DNA of 64,000 nt, from positions 1,178,429-1,242,428 of the forward strand of contig NZ_PQBZ01000034.1 in NCBI RefSeq assembly GCF_002964665.1. Direction: 5' to 3'. Below are positions 35,782 to 44,797 of this stretch, piece after piece. The DNA is from Pseudoalteromonas sp. T1lg23B. Its GTDB lineage: Bacteria; Pseudomonadota; Gammaproteobacteria; Enterobacterales; Alteromonadaceae. Made by a program: the position numbers and the translations under genes. Within the stretch, counting starts at the first letter, position 1. Each line of letters opens with the position of its first letter. Under the pieces are notes generated by a model that was not told the DNA's origin, searched no databases, and saw only the letters and a list, made by a program, of their open reading frames with translations.

Positions 35782-36144
35782 AACAGCCCCGATAAATGAA
35801 CATCGAATTATACCTGAGGCTGTGAAGATTGCGAGAGCTCAGCGCCACATCTACTTTTTAACAACACTTGATGGCTTACGCTTTTACATGCCAAGAAAAA
35901 GAGCGACCTATCTCAAGCTCTTAGCGCTTTTAAACTCACAGTAAGCAGCAACAAAAAAATAAAAATTTTATTGACCCCAAAACAGCAACAAACAACCCAA
36001 AAAGACGAAATGCTATAAATAGACAACACATTAGAAACTGTTTAATTAATCGAAACAATATAGAAAAGCTGTCACAAAAACGCCATTGACTTAATAAAAT
36101 CAACACGTTACCTTCGCTTGGAATTTTTAAAAGGAGAATTAATT
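35782..36144. other. intergenic region between methyltransferase and secreted protein genes
   Basis: About 360 AT-rich bases holding two divergent promoters. A possible plus-strand promoter is TTGACT (36086-36091), a 16-base spacer and TTACCT (36108-36113), about 32 bases ahead of the start at 36145; the -10 box is poor. No RNA gene recognised. Confidence 0.4.
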
Positions 36145-36570
36145 ATGAAAAAGACCAGTATCGCTATTATTTTATCAACATTGGCATTTTCTTCATTCGC
36201 AAACGCGGCAGCTTTAGATGTCAGTATCACTGAAAAGCCACGCCCAGGTGTACCTCAAGCAAGATGGACAGATGTGTATGTCGGTGAGCACGGCACAGGC
36301 AATGCAAAGTTTGATTACACTATTTCAAACTATACTGTGTCGTTCAATTGGGTAACTAACGAAGGTGTTAGTGGCGGCTGTAACATTTATTATGATGTAA
36401 ACAGAGATAGCTCAACTGATTTCACATATCAAACAGCTAAAAGAAGATATAACAACACGAAACAAATATTAATGAACCTAAAAGCAGGTGATCATTTATT
36501 TATTCAATCTGGCTTCAACAGCAACACAGCACCATGTGAAGTAACTTTAAAGCATAAAATCGGTTATTAA
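36145..36570 (+). CDS. small secreted protein of unknown family
   Basis: A 141-residue protein with a clear signal peptide (MKKTSIAIILSTLAFSSFANAA). The mature part is beta-rich with many aromatic residues and two Cys (GGCNIYYDVNR and APCEVTLKHKIGY) that could form a disulfide; ARWTDVYVGEHGTGNAKFDY and FIQSGFNSNTA suggest a small beta-sandwich. AAGGAG lies 8 bases ahead of ATG 36145. It is monocistronic, ended by a strong bidirectional terminator shared with the protease gene. I recognise no family; a secreted binding or coat protein is plausible. Confidence 0.65.
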   Translation: MKKTSIAIILSTLAFSSFANAAALDVSITEKPRPGVPQARWTDVYVGEHGTGNAKFDYTISNYTVSFNWVTNEGVSGGCNIYYDVNRDSSTDFTYQTAKRRYNNTKQILMNLKAGDHLFIQSGFNSNTAPCEVTLKHKIGY

Positions 36571-36580
36571 TTTACACACT

Positions 36581-36610
36581 AAAAAAGCGAGGCTCATGGC
36601 CTCGCTTTTT
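36581..36610. terminator. bidirectional intrinsic terminator
   Basis: AAAAAA, stem GCGAGGC/GCCTCGC (36587-36593 and 36599-36605, 5-base loop), TTTTT. It ends the secreted-protein transcript on the plus strand and the S8 protease transcript on the minus strand. Confidence 0.85.
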
Positions 36611-36645
36611 ATTCTCTGTTAGTTTCCAATAACTCTATCTATAAA

Positions 36646-39147
36646 TTATCTAAAAGTAACAGTCACTTCTTCAGAACAGATGTTTTCACCAACACAAATC
36701 TTATAAACATACTGATCTTGTGTGGCCTGACGAATGAAGTCACGGTATGTGCCTGTATTGTCGGTAGTATCTATTTTCACACCATCACGATATACATCGA
36801 CTGTGTCAGATGTCGCACCTTGATATGAAAGCTCGATACGCGCGTAGTCAAGTCGTGTTTTGTTAGCACGCTTCACTTTGAGCTCAAGTGCCGCATCAGC
36901 AACCGTTACAGACTGAACGAGTGTATTTGTTCTGCCACCTTCATCAGTTACACTAAGCGATACCTCATACGTCCCCGCTGCAGCATAGGAATGCATAGGG
37001 TTTTGCTCGGCAGACGTGTTACCGTCACCGAAGTCCCAAGCCCAGCTTACAATGTCGTTATTCGCATCTGTGCTGCTGTCAGTGAAGGATACATTTAACA
37101 TATCCGCCGCATAGCTAAACCCAGCAACAGGGTCTGCTGGTGCAACATCACCTAAGCCAGTTAATGTCAGTGACCATTGATTCAACGTGCCCACATCTTG
37201 CGCATAAGTATCTTCCACTCGTAATACCCAATCACCCGCTGCCACTTCGCCATTGAATGCATCTGATGCAAATGATTGATTAATATCATCAGCACTGCCA
37301 CCGGCTTGATTGTGTAATACTGCAGTTGTACCCGAAGGAGAAGTTAAGCTCACAATCAAATCACCAATATAAGTATGGGTGATATCTAAGAAAGTGCTTG
37401 AACCAAAGATAGTAACCTCATCCGCAACCGTGATCACAGAAGTAATGCCTGTTGGGTCGTTATCTGGGATATCTGCACTGGTATCATTGCTGTAGTTAAA
37501 CTCACTTAGACCTTGAGGATAAACGTATACCGACACTGACTTAGTTTCTACCAATTCACCACTGGTTGCTGTCACTGTGAATGTATAACTACCCCATTGT
37601 GTATCTTCAGATGTAGGTACTGTAAGCGCAAAGCTTTGTCCTGGTTGAACGATGTCCGTAGACAACACCGCACCGGGTAACTCACTCTCAACTGTTAACG
37701 CAACCTCACCGGTCCAATCTGCGACTGATAACACGTCGAAATTGTAATTTGCGCTTTCACCAGCTGTGATATCTTGCGATACAGGTGTCGCAGAGAGCCT
37801 AAATCCAGGTTCTGGATCGGCAGCCTCCAGTGCGTTAGCCACATTTAAGCGTTTGCCTGAAACGACTTTACCATTGAGCGCGGCATTATCATCACCTGAG
37901 TCCATCAATACCGCTTTTAGCTCTGCGGTTGTAAGCGTTGGATTAACTGACAGAGCTAACGCAGCTGCACCGGCAACATGTGGTGTTGCCATAGATGTAC
38001 CTGAATAAGAAGAATAGCCGCCCCCTGGTACTGTCGATAAGATAGCTGAACCTGGCGCACCTAAATCAACACTGGTTAGGCCCCACTGTGAGAAGCTAGA
38101 CATAGCATCGGTGTGAGTAGTACTTGCTACTGCCAATACAGATTCATGCTCATAACTTGATGGATAGTGTGGTGATGCATCATTATCTACCGCGCTATTA
38201 CCCGCCGCCGCAACAAATAAAATACCTGCTTCTTCAGAAGCCGTGAGTGCATCGGCCAATGCTTGGCTAAAGCCACCACCACCCCAGCTATTGTTTGAAA
38301 TGCGAACATCAACACCCGCTTCACGCAAACCAACTAGATAATCGATACACTTGATAGCGTCAGATGTCGAACCACTGCCAGAGGCATCTAAGAATTTACA
38401 ACCGACAATCGAAACTTCATGGTTTACACCCACTACACCAGTGCCATCATTACCTACCGCACCAATGGTACCAGAGACGTGTGTTCCGTGGCCTTGATCA
38501 TCCATAGGATCACCTGCACCCGTGATGGCATTAATGCCATGAACGTCATCAATATAGCCGTTGCCATCGTTATCAATTCCATCTCCAGCAATTTCATTTG
38601 GGTTAATCCACATGTTCGCTGCAAGGTCTGGGTGAGTGTGATCAACACCCGTATCGATCACACCAACAATAACATCGCGACTACCAACTGAGATATCCCA
38701 TGCTTCCGGTGCATCGATGTCGGCATCCGCCGTACCACCTGTTTGACCTGTGTTGTGTAAACCCCAAAGCTCGTCGAATCGTGCATCGTCAGGAATACCC
38801 ATAACGCTCACTTTATAATCTGGTTCAGCGTATTCAACAGCTGGATGCTTGTTTAGCATGGCAATAGCTTCTTTATGTGAACGCTTTTTATCTAGTTTAA
38901 ATTTGGCTAGACGGCCTTGTAAAACAAAGCGATAGGTATCATCAATTTCATCGTTATTCAGATCAGATATTTTTGCTGCGACTAGTTTTCGCGCCGCAAC
39001 ACGCTGCTCTTTGGTTGACTCTTTTTTGTAAACAACAATAAGCGCATCTTCAGCCGCCGTGATCGATGGCTGCGTGTCCATTGAAATTGTCGCCTGAGAT
39101 AGACAAGGGATAAGTGCAAGTGTTAAAGCAGATAATTTTAATTTCAT
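36646..39147 (-). CDS. secreted subtilisin-like S8 protease with PPC and PKD domains
   Basis: An extracellular serine protease of 833 residues. A signal peptide (LSALTLALIPCLSQA) is followed by an inhibitor-like propeptide (residues about 30-115), the S8 catalytic domain with Asp165 (VGVIDTGVDHTHPDL), His220 (DDQGHGTHVSG) and Ser385 (SGTSMATPHVAG), a P/proprotein-convertase domain near residues 570-690 (HTYIGDLIVSLTSPSG, WVLRVEDTYAQDVG), and a PKD domain (SWAWDFGDGNTSAEQNPMHS). The last part is an Ig-like tail (ARIELSYQGATSDTVDVYRD). The start at 39147 is chosen because it begins the signal peptide. Such enzymes are common nutrient-scavenging proteases of Pseudoalteromonas. Confidence 0.95.
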   Translation of the reverse strand: MKLKLSALTLALIPCLSQATISMDTQPSITAAEDALIVVYKKESTKEQRVAARKLVAAKISDLNNDEIDDTYRFVLQGRLAKFKLDKKRSHKEAIAMLNKHPAVEYAEPDYKVSVMGIPDDARFDELWGLHNTGQTGGTADADIDAPEAWDISVGSRDVIVGVIDTGVDHTHPDLAANMWINPNEIAGDGIDNDGNGYIDDVHGINAITGAGDPMDDQGHGTHVSGTIGAVGNDGTGVVGVNHEVSIVGCKFLDASGSGSTSDAIKCIDYLVGLREAGVDVRISNNSWGGGGFSQALADALTASEEAGILFVAAAGNSAVDNDASPHYPSSYEHESVLAVASTTHTDAMSSFSQWGLTSVDLGAPGSAILSTVPGGGYSSYSGTSMATPHVAGAAALALSVNPTLTTAELKAVLMDSGDDNAALNGKVVSGKRLNVANALEAADPEPGFRLSATPVSQDITAGESANYNFDVLSVADWTGEVALTVESELPGAVLSTDIVQPGQSFALTVPTSEDTQWGSYTFTVTATSGELVETKSVSVYVYPQGLSEFNYSNDTSADIPDNDPTGITSVITVADEVTIFGSSTFLDITHTYIGDLIVSLTSPSGTTAVLHNQAGGSADDINQSFASDAFNGEVAAGDWVLRVEDTYAQDVGTLNQWSLTLTGLGDVAPADPVAGFSYAADMLNVSFTDSSTDANNDIVSWAWDFGDGNTSAEQNPMHSYAAAGTYEVSLSVTDEGGRTNTLVQSVTVADAALELKVKRANKTRLDYARIELSYQGATSDTVDVYRDGVKIDTTDNTGTYRDFIRQATQDQYVYKICVGENICSEEVTVTFR

Positions 39148-39638
39148 TGTTGGGATCCATAATAAGTTACAGTCGCTCAGCCTTGGCATTTGCCAAAATG
39201 CTCAGCATCATCTGTAGCCTCAATAAATGAGCCTACGGTTCATGAATTCCCACTTATCTAATAAGTAACGGTGAGTACTGAGAATACTCATATGAAATAC
39301 TTCGTACGCACATTACAAAGTACTCAAAACATAAATTAAGCAACCTAATCAGAAAACACCAAAAATAACGGTTCTGCAAGTACTTAGTCATAAAATCACA
39401 AAAACAGGTTAAAAACACAAAACAAAACATAAAATTAACAATAATGTATTATTACAATGCTTGTTTCGCGAATAACGACTCACACTTTTTTGTTGGATTT
39501 AAATCTAAAAACACAAATAAAAAAATAACCACTTGATTTAAATCAATTAATATTTCATTAAAATTTCGTATTTCTTATTTGGGGACACTTCTCTAATGTG
39601 AGGTACAAGGTTTGAGAATGAAGCAAAAGTGAAACAAA
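39148..39638. other. intergenic region between S8 protease and curli operon
   Basis: About 490 AT-rich bases with no gene. It holds the protease promoter and, near its right end, two related palindromes (39493-39508 and 39533-39546) that are probable binding sites in front of csgB. Confidence 0.55.
39493..39546 (+). promoter_or_regulatory. two palindromes upstream of csgBA, one matching the FNR box
   Basis: TTGATTTAAATCAA at 39533-39546 is an exact match to the FNR consensus TTGAT-N4-ATCAA. A weaker relative, TTGGATTTAAATCTAA, lies at 39493-39508, its centre 39 bases upstream. They lie about 95-145 bases ahead of the csgB start. FNR-type (EtrA-like) or another palindrome-binding regulator could act here, tying curli to oxygen. 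The match is seen; binding is inferred. Confidence 0.5.
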
Positions 39639-40106
39639 ATGCTAACAAAAGAAAAGACCTGTTACTTAGCCAAAGCGCACATCTATCGTCGCGCCCTAAG
39701 CGTACTTGCAGCTTTTTTTCTTTATAGCCCGTTAAGCTTAGCAGACACTCCAGACCTAGTAGAGTCCCCCTTATCTTTGAGTATAAGCCCGTCGTTGTCG
39801 GTACATGCACAGTTACAAGCAACGATTAAGCAAAACGGAACATTAAATAAAGCAACGATAAATCAAATAGGCGACGACATAAACTTGGTGTCTCTTGTGC
39901 AATTGGGTTCAAACAATTTGGCCGATATAACACAAGCCGGCGCCAACAACAGCGTTAACTTAGTTCAATATGGCGATAACAATTTTACCTCCATAGTGCA
40001 GCAAGGTGACGCCAATATCGTCAATCTAACGCAACTTGGTGAGCAATCTTTGCTGATCCATCAGCTTGGTAGTGACATGGTGCTCAACATTAGCGTTACA
40101 AAATAA
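39639..40106 (+). CDS. csgB: curli nucleator CsgB-like protein
   Basis: A 155-residue secreted protein that nucleates curli (amyloid) fibres on the cell surface. A long signal region (RRALSVLAAFFLYSPLSLA) precedes about five curlin repeats of the pattern x-Q-x-G-x-x-N: ATINQIGDDIN, SLVQLGSNN, DITQAGANN, NLVQYGDNN, SIVQQGDAN, NLTQLGEQS. The last part (LIHQLGSDMVLNISVTK) is irregular, as in CsgB, where it tethers the fibre to the outer membrane. It precedes csgA by 24 bases. The order csgB-csgA-csgE-csgF-csgG is complete without csgC. Confidence 0.92.
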   Translation: MLTKEKTCYLAKAHIYRRALSVLAAFFLYSPLSLADTPDLVESPLSLSISPSLSVHAQLQATIKQNGTLNKATINQIGDDINLVSLVQLGSNNLADITQAGANNSVNLVQYGDNNFTSIVQQGDANIVNLTQLGEQSLLIHQLGSDMVLNISVTK

Positions 40107-40130
40107 AAACGATTAACGAAGGAAACTATC

Positions 40131-41651
40131 ATGCTTAAAAAGTCTCTCCTTACCTGTGCCATAGCAATGGCATTAGGTTATGGTAATGCTGCACTCGCAG
40201 CAGAGCAAACCAGCAAGAACACTCAAAGCGCGATTCAATCAGACTTTATGGTGGGTGCGCAGCACAATCGCGCTGAAATCACTCAAAACTCATCAGGTGG
40301 TTCAGCCGTTGGTAATGAAATCAACCTGACCCAAGGTGGGGAAACAAACGGCGCCCAGCTATCTGTTACAGGTGATGCGAACAGGCTCACCAGCGAACAA
40401 ACTGGCAATCGCAATCTACAACTCACTGAAGTGAATGGATTAGACAACCAAATTAGCAACTACCAATCAGGTAATGATGCAAAAACCCAACTAGCCGTGA
40501 CTGGAGACGCCAACATGGTTTCTCTTTCACAAACTGGTAATGCTGGGCTAGGTGAAATTGCCAATGAAGTGAAAATCAAAGCACAAGGCGATGCCAACAG
40601 TATAAATATAAATCAAGGCTCAGGTGGACATTGGGCTTATATCAATGATCTTCAAGGTCATAATAACGAGATAACCATAGAGCAAGACGGCGAATGGAAC
40701 GAAGCGAGAATTGTTGAGGCCGTCGGCGATGGCAATGAGTTTGAAGTCGAGCAAACTGGTTTTTGGAACATCGCAGACATCAATGAGCTGACTGGCAATG
40801 ACAATACGCTCAAAGTTAAACAAGATGGCGACCAAAACAACTTTCAAGTGGACTTGCTCAATGGCGACGACAACCGTTTGAGCACAGAACAATACGGAAA
40901 CAACAGCGCAATCGCCTTTGCCGTTGTTGAAGGTGAAGACAATAATCTGATTGTGCAACAACGTGGCGACGATAACAGCTTTACCAGTGGCCTAATCGTT
41001 GGTAGCGACAACCATTTGAATGGTCAACAAAGCGGCAATGAGAATACACTTGAAGTGGACATGGTTGGCAATGACAACTCTTTCACATCATTACAAATGG
41101 GCAGTTTGAACACCGCTTATATGGGTGTGATTGGGGATGATAACCAGTTCACCAATACACAACTTGGCGATGGTAATGAGAGCCACTTAGCTAACTTCAA
41201 TGGGTCTGACAACGTGTTTAGTATCGGTCAAGTTGGCGATGCTAACCATGCAATGATACAAACCTCTCACCCTGATACTAGTTTAGCGACTTCATCAAAT
41301 GACATTGCACTTAATCAAATTGGTAACGAAAACGATACCAGTGTCACGCTTAGTAGCGAAACCAGCAGCCAAAATAACACCCTTGACTTGGTTCAAGAAG
41401 GCAACCTTAATGCCATTGATCTTATGTTAGAAGGCTCAAATAACAGCATTGATATTGCCCAAACGGGAGATATGAACATGGTTGTTGGAGTCGATCAAGG
41501 GGCATTTGTGGTCGCTGGCAATGATTTGAGTTTAAATATTACTCAGACAGGTACAGGCAACCTGGTTGAAGGGGGTATGTCACAACTCAATGGCGATGTG
41601 TCTGTCACTCAAATTGGTGACTACAACACCACCACAATTGTACAACAATGA
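40131..41651 (+). CDS. csgA: long curlin CsgA-like major fibre subunit
   Basis: A 506-residue secreted amyloid subunit, over three times the length of E. coli CsgA (151). A signal peptide (LLTCAIAMALGYGNAALA) is followed by about 20 imperfect repeats near 22 residues each of the form N-x5-Q-x-G-x2-N, for example NRLTSEQTGNRN, NEITIEQDGEWN, NTLKVKQDGDQN, NSIDIAQTGDMN. Many strands carry Asp/Glu (GDDN, GEDNN), making it very acidic, as expected for salt water. Regular Gln/Asn ladders would stack as a beta-solenoid. AAGGAA lies ahead of the ATG. A stem-loop with six Ts lies just after it, before csgE. Confidence 0.93.
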   Translation: MLKKSLLTCAIAMALGYGNAALAAEQTSKNTQSAIQSDFMVGAQHNRAEITQNSSGGSAVGNEINLTQGGETNGAQLSVTGDANRLTSEQTGNRNLQLTEVNGLDNQISNYQSGNDAKTQLAVTGDANMVSLSQTGNAGLGEIANEVKIKAQGDANSININQGSGGHWAYINDLQGHNNEITIEQDGEWNEARIVEAVGDGNEFEVEQTGFWNIADINELTGNDNTLKVKQDGDQNNFQVDLLNGDDNRLSTEQYGNNSAIAFAVVEGEDNNLIVQQRGDDNSFTSGLIVGSDNHLNGQQSGNENTLEVDMVGNDNSFTSLQMGSLNTAYMGVIGDDNQFTNTQLGDGNESHLANFNGSDNVFSIGQVGDANHAMIQTSHPDTSLATSSNDIALNQIGNENDTSVTLSSETSSQNNTLDLVQEGNLNAIDLMLEGSNNSIDIAQTGDMNMVVGVDQGAFVVAGNDLSLNITQTGTGNLVEGGMSQLNGDVSVTQIGDYNTTTIVQQ

Positions 41652-41666
41652 TTCTCCATCCTAATG

Positions 41667-41696
41667 GGAGTGGCGATTAATGCGCCCTCCTTTTTT
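41667..41696 (+). terminator. attenuator-like terminator between csgA and csgE
   Basis: GGAGTGGCG and CGCCCTCC pair around ATTAATG with one bulge (41667-41675 and 41683-41690), followed by TTTTTT. It sits 16 bases past the csgA stop and could make csgBA more abundant than the csgEFG secretion genes downstream. Confidence 0.7.
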
Positions 41697-41762
41697 ACTT
41701 CATTCATTGTGTAATCAAGCAGTTTGGCGATGTCGCCATTTTTTATGCGAGCAGTGAGTTCT

Positions 41763-42146
41763 ATGCACAAGATCATAAAAATTTTGGGAATAATTGCCTT
41801 TATCAGCACGAGTTTCAGTGCTAAAACCGAAGATATTAGTGGCTTTTTGTTAGATCAAAGTATCAGCCGCTCAGGCCATGAGTTTTATCGTCAACTCAGT
41901 ATTTTATGGCGTGACATCCCTTCTACAGCAGGTGCTACAGTTACCATAAAAGAAGCCTTGTTACCAAAAGCAGGCACGATTTTAACGGTAGAACTTAATC
42001 ACCAGACTGTTTACACCACCTATTTGGGACGACGCCTCTCCCCCATAGATGAACAAGTGGAGCAAGCAGCACTTATTCTTATCAAGGTACTTGCCAGTAA
42101 TAACTTCAGCAAGTTTAGTGATGACTTATCAAGCAGTGGTCTTTAA
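41763..42146 (+). CDS. csgE: curli secretion specificity factor CsgE
   Basis: Periplasmic factor that caps the CsgG channel and brings CsgA to it. A 127-residue product from ATG 41763, with a signal peptide (KIIKILGIIAFISTSFSA) and the CsgE core: ISGFLLDQSISRSGHEFYRQ, VTIKEALLPKAGTILTVELN, YTTYLGRRLSPIDEQVEQAA. An in-frame ATG at 41724 would add residues in front of the signal peptide, so it is not used. It follows the csgA attenuator and precedes csgF by 2 bases. Confidence 0.92.
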   Translation: MHKIIKILGIIAFISTSFSAKTEDISGFLLDQSISRSGHEFYRQLSILWRDIPSTAGATVTIKEALLPKAGTILTVELNHQTVYTTYLGRRLSPIDEQVEQAALILIKVLASNNFSKFSDDLSSSGL

Positions 42147-42148
42147 CT

Positions 42149-42559
42149 ATGAAAAAATACATACTCTTAATGTTGGCTTGTTGCCAGCCCAGCTACGCCA
42201 GTGAACTGGTTTACACTCCTATCAATCCAAGTTTTGGTGGCAACCCTCTCAATGCCAACATGTTGATGAACAAGGCGCAGGCACAAAACAAACACAAAGC
42301 ACATGTTGAACCCAAAAGCTATGCGGAAAAAATGCAAGAATCTCTAGAGCGGGCCTATATCAACAGAATCGTACGGGAAGTGACCGATCTGGCTTTTGGC
42401 GAAAGCTCAGACGACAATGTGTTTGGACAAGACTCAATCTTCACCAGTGGTGATTATCAAATTCAATTACTTACCAGCAACGCTGACAGTATTACCATCC
42501 AGATCACTCATCTTATTTCCGGAGAAGTGACGACAATTGAAATCCCGAGGTTTGGCTAA
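42149..42559 (+). CDS. csgF: curli assembly factor CsgF
   Basis: Small secreted factor that links the CsgG pore to CsgB at the cell surface. 136 residues with a signal peptide (KKYILLMLACCQPSYASE) and the CsgF N-terminal signature ELVYTPINPSFGGNPLNANM, which inserts into the CsgG channel. The C-terminal beta part is QIQLLTSNADSITIQITHLI. Its stop overlaps the csgG start by one base (TAATG), implying coupling. Confidence 0.93.
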   Translation: MKKYILLMLACCQPSYASELVYTPINPSFGGNPLNANMLMNKAQAQNKHKAHVEPKSYAEKMQESLERAYINRIVREVTDLAFGESSDDNVFGQDSIFTSGDYQIQLLTSNADSITIQITHLISGEVTTIEIPRFG

Positions 42560-43383
42560 TGAAGAAACGACACCTCACCTTTACGGGTTTAATATATTTA
42601 CTTTTAGCTGGCTGTAGCCACATCAGTAAAACCTTGCCACCACAGACCTCTTTGGCACAAACCCTAGAGCAAACAGAAACTTTTTCGCAGCTAAAGTCGC
42701 TACCAAAGCCAATGGGCAGCATTCCTGTTTCTGTCTACTCATTCCGTGATCAAACGGGGCAATACAAGCCCATAGCCAATGTTAGCTCGTTCTCTACAGC
42801 GGTAACTCAGGGCGCTTCAGCTATCTTAGTACAAGCCCTAAGTGAAACCGACTGGTTTGTTCCTGTTGAGCGAGAAGGTTTGCAAAATATTCTCACTGAG
42901 CGAAAAATTATCCGGGCGGCACAAGAGAATGATAACAATAACAATCAACTCCCCCCACTCACCACGGCTAAGATTATTCTTGAAGGGGGAATTATTAGCT
43001 ACGACTCAAACACCAAAACTGGTGGTTTAGGTGCCGAATATTTTGGTATTGGCCTGTCTGAGCTGTATCGCGAAGATGTGATTTCAATCTATATGCGCGC
43101 TGTTGATGTGCGCTCTGGGGTAGTATTAACCTCCGTCGCCACGACCAAAAAAGTGTTAAGCGTAGAAATGCGCGCGGGCTTCTTCAGATATGTGAGCTAC
43201 AAACGCCTGGCCGAAGCTGAAGGCGGATATTCCGACAATGAACCTATGCACATCTGCGTCAAACAAGCCATAGAAAAGGCATTGGTAGACCTTATCAAAA
43301 GCGGTATAGAAAAAGGCCTATGGTCAGCCAAAAGCACTACTCAGAATAAGAGCGAGTCAACGCATCCGGGAAAAACTGCCTAG
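42559..43383 (+). CDS. csgG: curli secretion channel lipoprotein CsgG
   Basis: Outer-membrane nonameric channel for curli subunits. The 274-residue product has a lipobox (LLLAGC, lipid-anchored Cys near residue 19), VSVYSFRDQTGQYKPIANVS, FVPVEREGLQNILTERKIIR, and the barrel segment ISYDSNTKTGGLGAEYFGIG, all CsgG marks. The last 47 bases overlap the convergent csgD-like gene on the other strand. Its start overlaps the csgF stop. It is the last gene of the plus-strand curli unit. Confidence 0.95.
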   Translation: MKKRHLTFTGLIYLLLAGCSHISKTLPPQTSLAQTLEQTETFSQLKSLPKPMGSIPVSVYSFRDQTGQYKPIANVSSFSTAVTQGASAILVQALSETDWFVPVEREGLQNILTERKIIRAAQENDNNNNQLPPLTTAKIILEGGIISYDSNTKTGGLGAEYFGIGLSELYREDVISIYMRAVDVRSGVVLTSVATTKKVLSVEMRAGFFRYVSYKRLAEAEGGYSDNEPMHICVKQAIEKALVDLIKSGIEKGLWSAKSTTQNKSESTHPGKTA

Positions 43384-44032
43384 CCCAGTTGAGTAACTCA
43401 ATACGGTTTCTTGACTTAGTCTTACGAAATGCGCTGTACAAGTGCGTTTTCACTGTGTGATCGCTAATATGTAATTTGTTGGCGATCTCTTTATTTTGCG
43501 CGCCTTCGGCTATCAGTTTAACAATGGTTTTTTCTCTTTTGGTTAAGTTAAAAGAACTATCGTCCTGTTTTAGGGTTGTCGTTGGCGTATTAAAAATAGC
43601 GTGATCCACCAATAACTCTGAAAAGGTGCTGCTGATAATACTACGTCTAAACCATAGCTCTCCGTCTTTGACAGCCTTGATACCTTTGAGTTTGATGTCA
43701 GGCTCATCCTTAGCATATATCACGCCCTTAACCCCCGAAAGCAACGCTCTACGCTCGTCAACCTGACCATCTATTGCATTGAATAGCACCAGTGACTTTC
43801 TTTTCGCCAATACCGCCATATCAAACGAAAAGACTTCTTCACAGGTGAATCCAGTCAAATCAACAAAGACCAATTGTTCATCGGGCAATGCGACGAATGA
43901 CTTCTCGCAACGCACAATGTTGCATGGCAGTTGCAAAAGCTTGAGTAAGCTCTTGATACACTCTAGACTGTGTTCCTCTCCCCCTTGTAAGATTCGGGTG
44001 ACGATTGTGGCTTTACAATTCACTTTGACCAT
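43337..44032 (-). CDS. csgD: CsgD-like LuxR-family regulator
   Basis: A 231-residue regulator: an N-terminal receiver-like domain without the usual acidic triad (VRCEKSFVALPDEQLVFVDL) and a C-terminal LuxR helix-turn-helix (LTKREKTIVKLIAEGAQNKE, IANKLHISDHTVKTHLYSAF, RKTKSRNRIELLNWARQF), typical of CsgD/VpsT. CsgD activates curli genes and, in relatives, matrix production. ATG 44032 is chosen; the longer frame to 44059 has no better ribosome site. Unlike E. coli, where csgD heads csgDEFG, it is convergent with csgG and overlaps it by 47 bases. Confidence 0.85.
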   Translation of the reverse strand: MVKVNCKATIVTRILQGGEEHSLECIKSLLKLLQLPCNIVRCEKSFVALPDEQLVFVDLTGFTCEEVFSFDMAVLAKRKSLVLFNAIDGQVDERRALLSGVKGVIYAKDEPDIKLKGIKAVKDGELWFRRSIISSTFSELLVDHAIFNTPTTTLKQDDSSFNLTKREKTIVKLIAEGAQNKEIANKLHISDHTVKTHLYSAFRKTKSRNRIELLNWARQFFPDALTRSYSE

Positions 44033-44457
44033 GTTCAATCCTACTATACCTAGTGACAAACCCCATTTGTGCCTGTCTTGTTCCCATGAATCTTCAAGCT
44101 ACACAAAATCCGCTTATATGTAAATATTATGTTTTATAACAAAACTAAAATATTAATATTAAGTTAAATATAATTATTAATTTCATGATTTTACGGATGT
44201 TTGATAAAATATAATTTACCATGAAATTTTAACAACTTGCCTATTAACTAGATTCTAGTCAGCTCTGCAACATTGCCTCGATATAAATAAATAATCATTT
44301 TGTACTAAAGAAAACTATGTTCTGGCCGATTTGATGTATAGTACGAAATCTCTGCTATCGAGCTGTCTAAATGGCATGTAACAGTATGTCTAATATGGGA
44401 ATAGGCGCATCAACCAGCCTAGCCGATAGCAATAATTAGAAGTAGGCCAAAGCAGTT
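44033..44457. other. AT-rich intergenic region upstream of the csgD-like gene
   Basis: About 425 bases, very AT-rich (TAATATTAAGTTAAATATAA), holding the csgD-like promoter on the minus strand and that of a small membrane protein gene on the plus strand. Such DNA could bind H-NS-like proteins. No gene or RNA recognised. Confidence 0.45.
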
Positions 44458-44754
44458 ATGGGAATTGAGTTTAATGTGGTCGTATTAAATATGATCGTGC
44501 TCACTATCGCATATGGGTTAGTCTATCCATATCGCGCAAATACTTTGAAGAAAATATCGATTCAAGACAGCATAGCAGCCTGTGCTTCTCTTAGTGTTGT
44601 CGGTTCGGTATTTTATAACACCGATATGCGATTTAGTTTTATCGTGATGGATGTTAATTGGTTCTGGTTTACACTGGTGACTTTCTTATTGCTCGAAGTA
44701 CCGCTATTTATTTGGTACGCCAGACGCTACCACCTACCCTTTATTGATCATTAA
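44458..44754 (+). CDS. small membrane protein, family unknown
   Basis: A 98-residue protein with three hydrophobic segments (VVVLNMIVLTIAYGLVY, IAACASLSVVGSVFY, WFWFTLVTFLLLEVPLFIWY) and a short basic tail. I recognise no family. A strong bidirectional terminator follows 4 bases past the stop, which supports a real transcript. It lies between csgD and speB and shows no link with either. Confidence 0.6.
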   Translation: MGIEFNVVVLNMIVLTIAYGLVYPYRANTLKKISIQDSIAACASLSVVGSVFYNTDMRFSFIVMDVNWFWFTLVTFLLLEVPLFIWYARRYHLPFIDH

Positions 44755-44783
44755 AAAAATGCCGAGCTTAACTCGGCATTTTA
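44752..44783. terminator. bidirectional terminator between small membrane protein gene and speB
   Basis: AATGCCGAG/CTCGGCATT (44758-44766 and 44772-44780, 5-base loop), with A-run left and TTAAT right. It ends speB on the minus strand and the small gene on the plus strand. Confidence 0.8.
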
Positions 44784-44797
44784 ATAACAGGCTTAAC

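Noticed and set aside
39533..39546. CRP site upstream of csgB.
   Set aside because: The palindrome fits TTGAT-N4-ATCAA (FNR type), not TGTGA-N6-TCACA.
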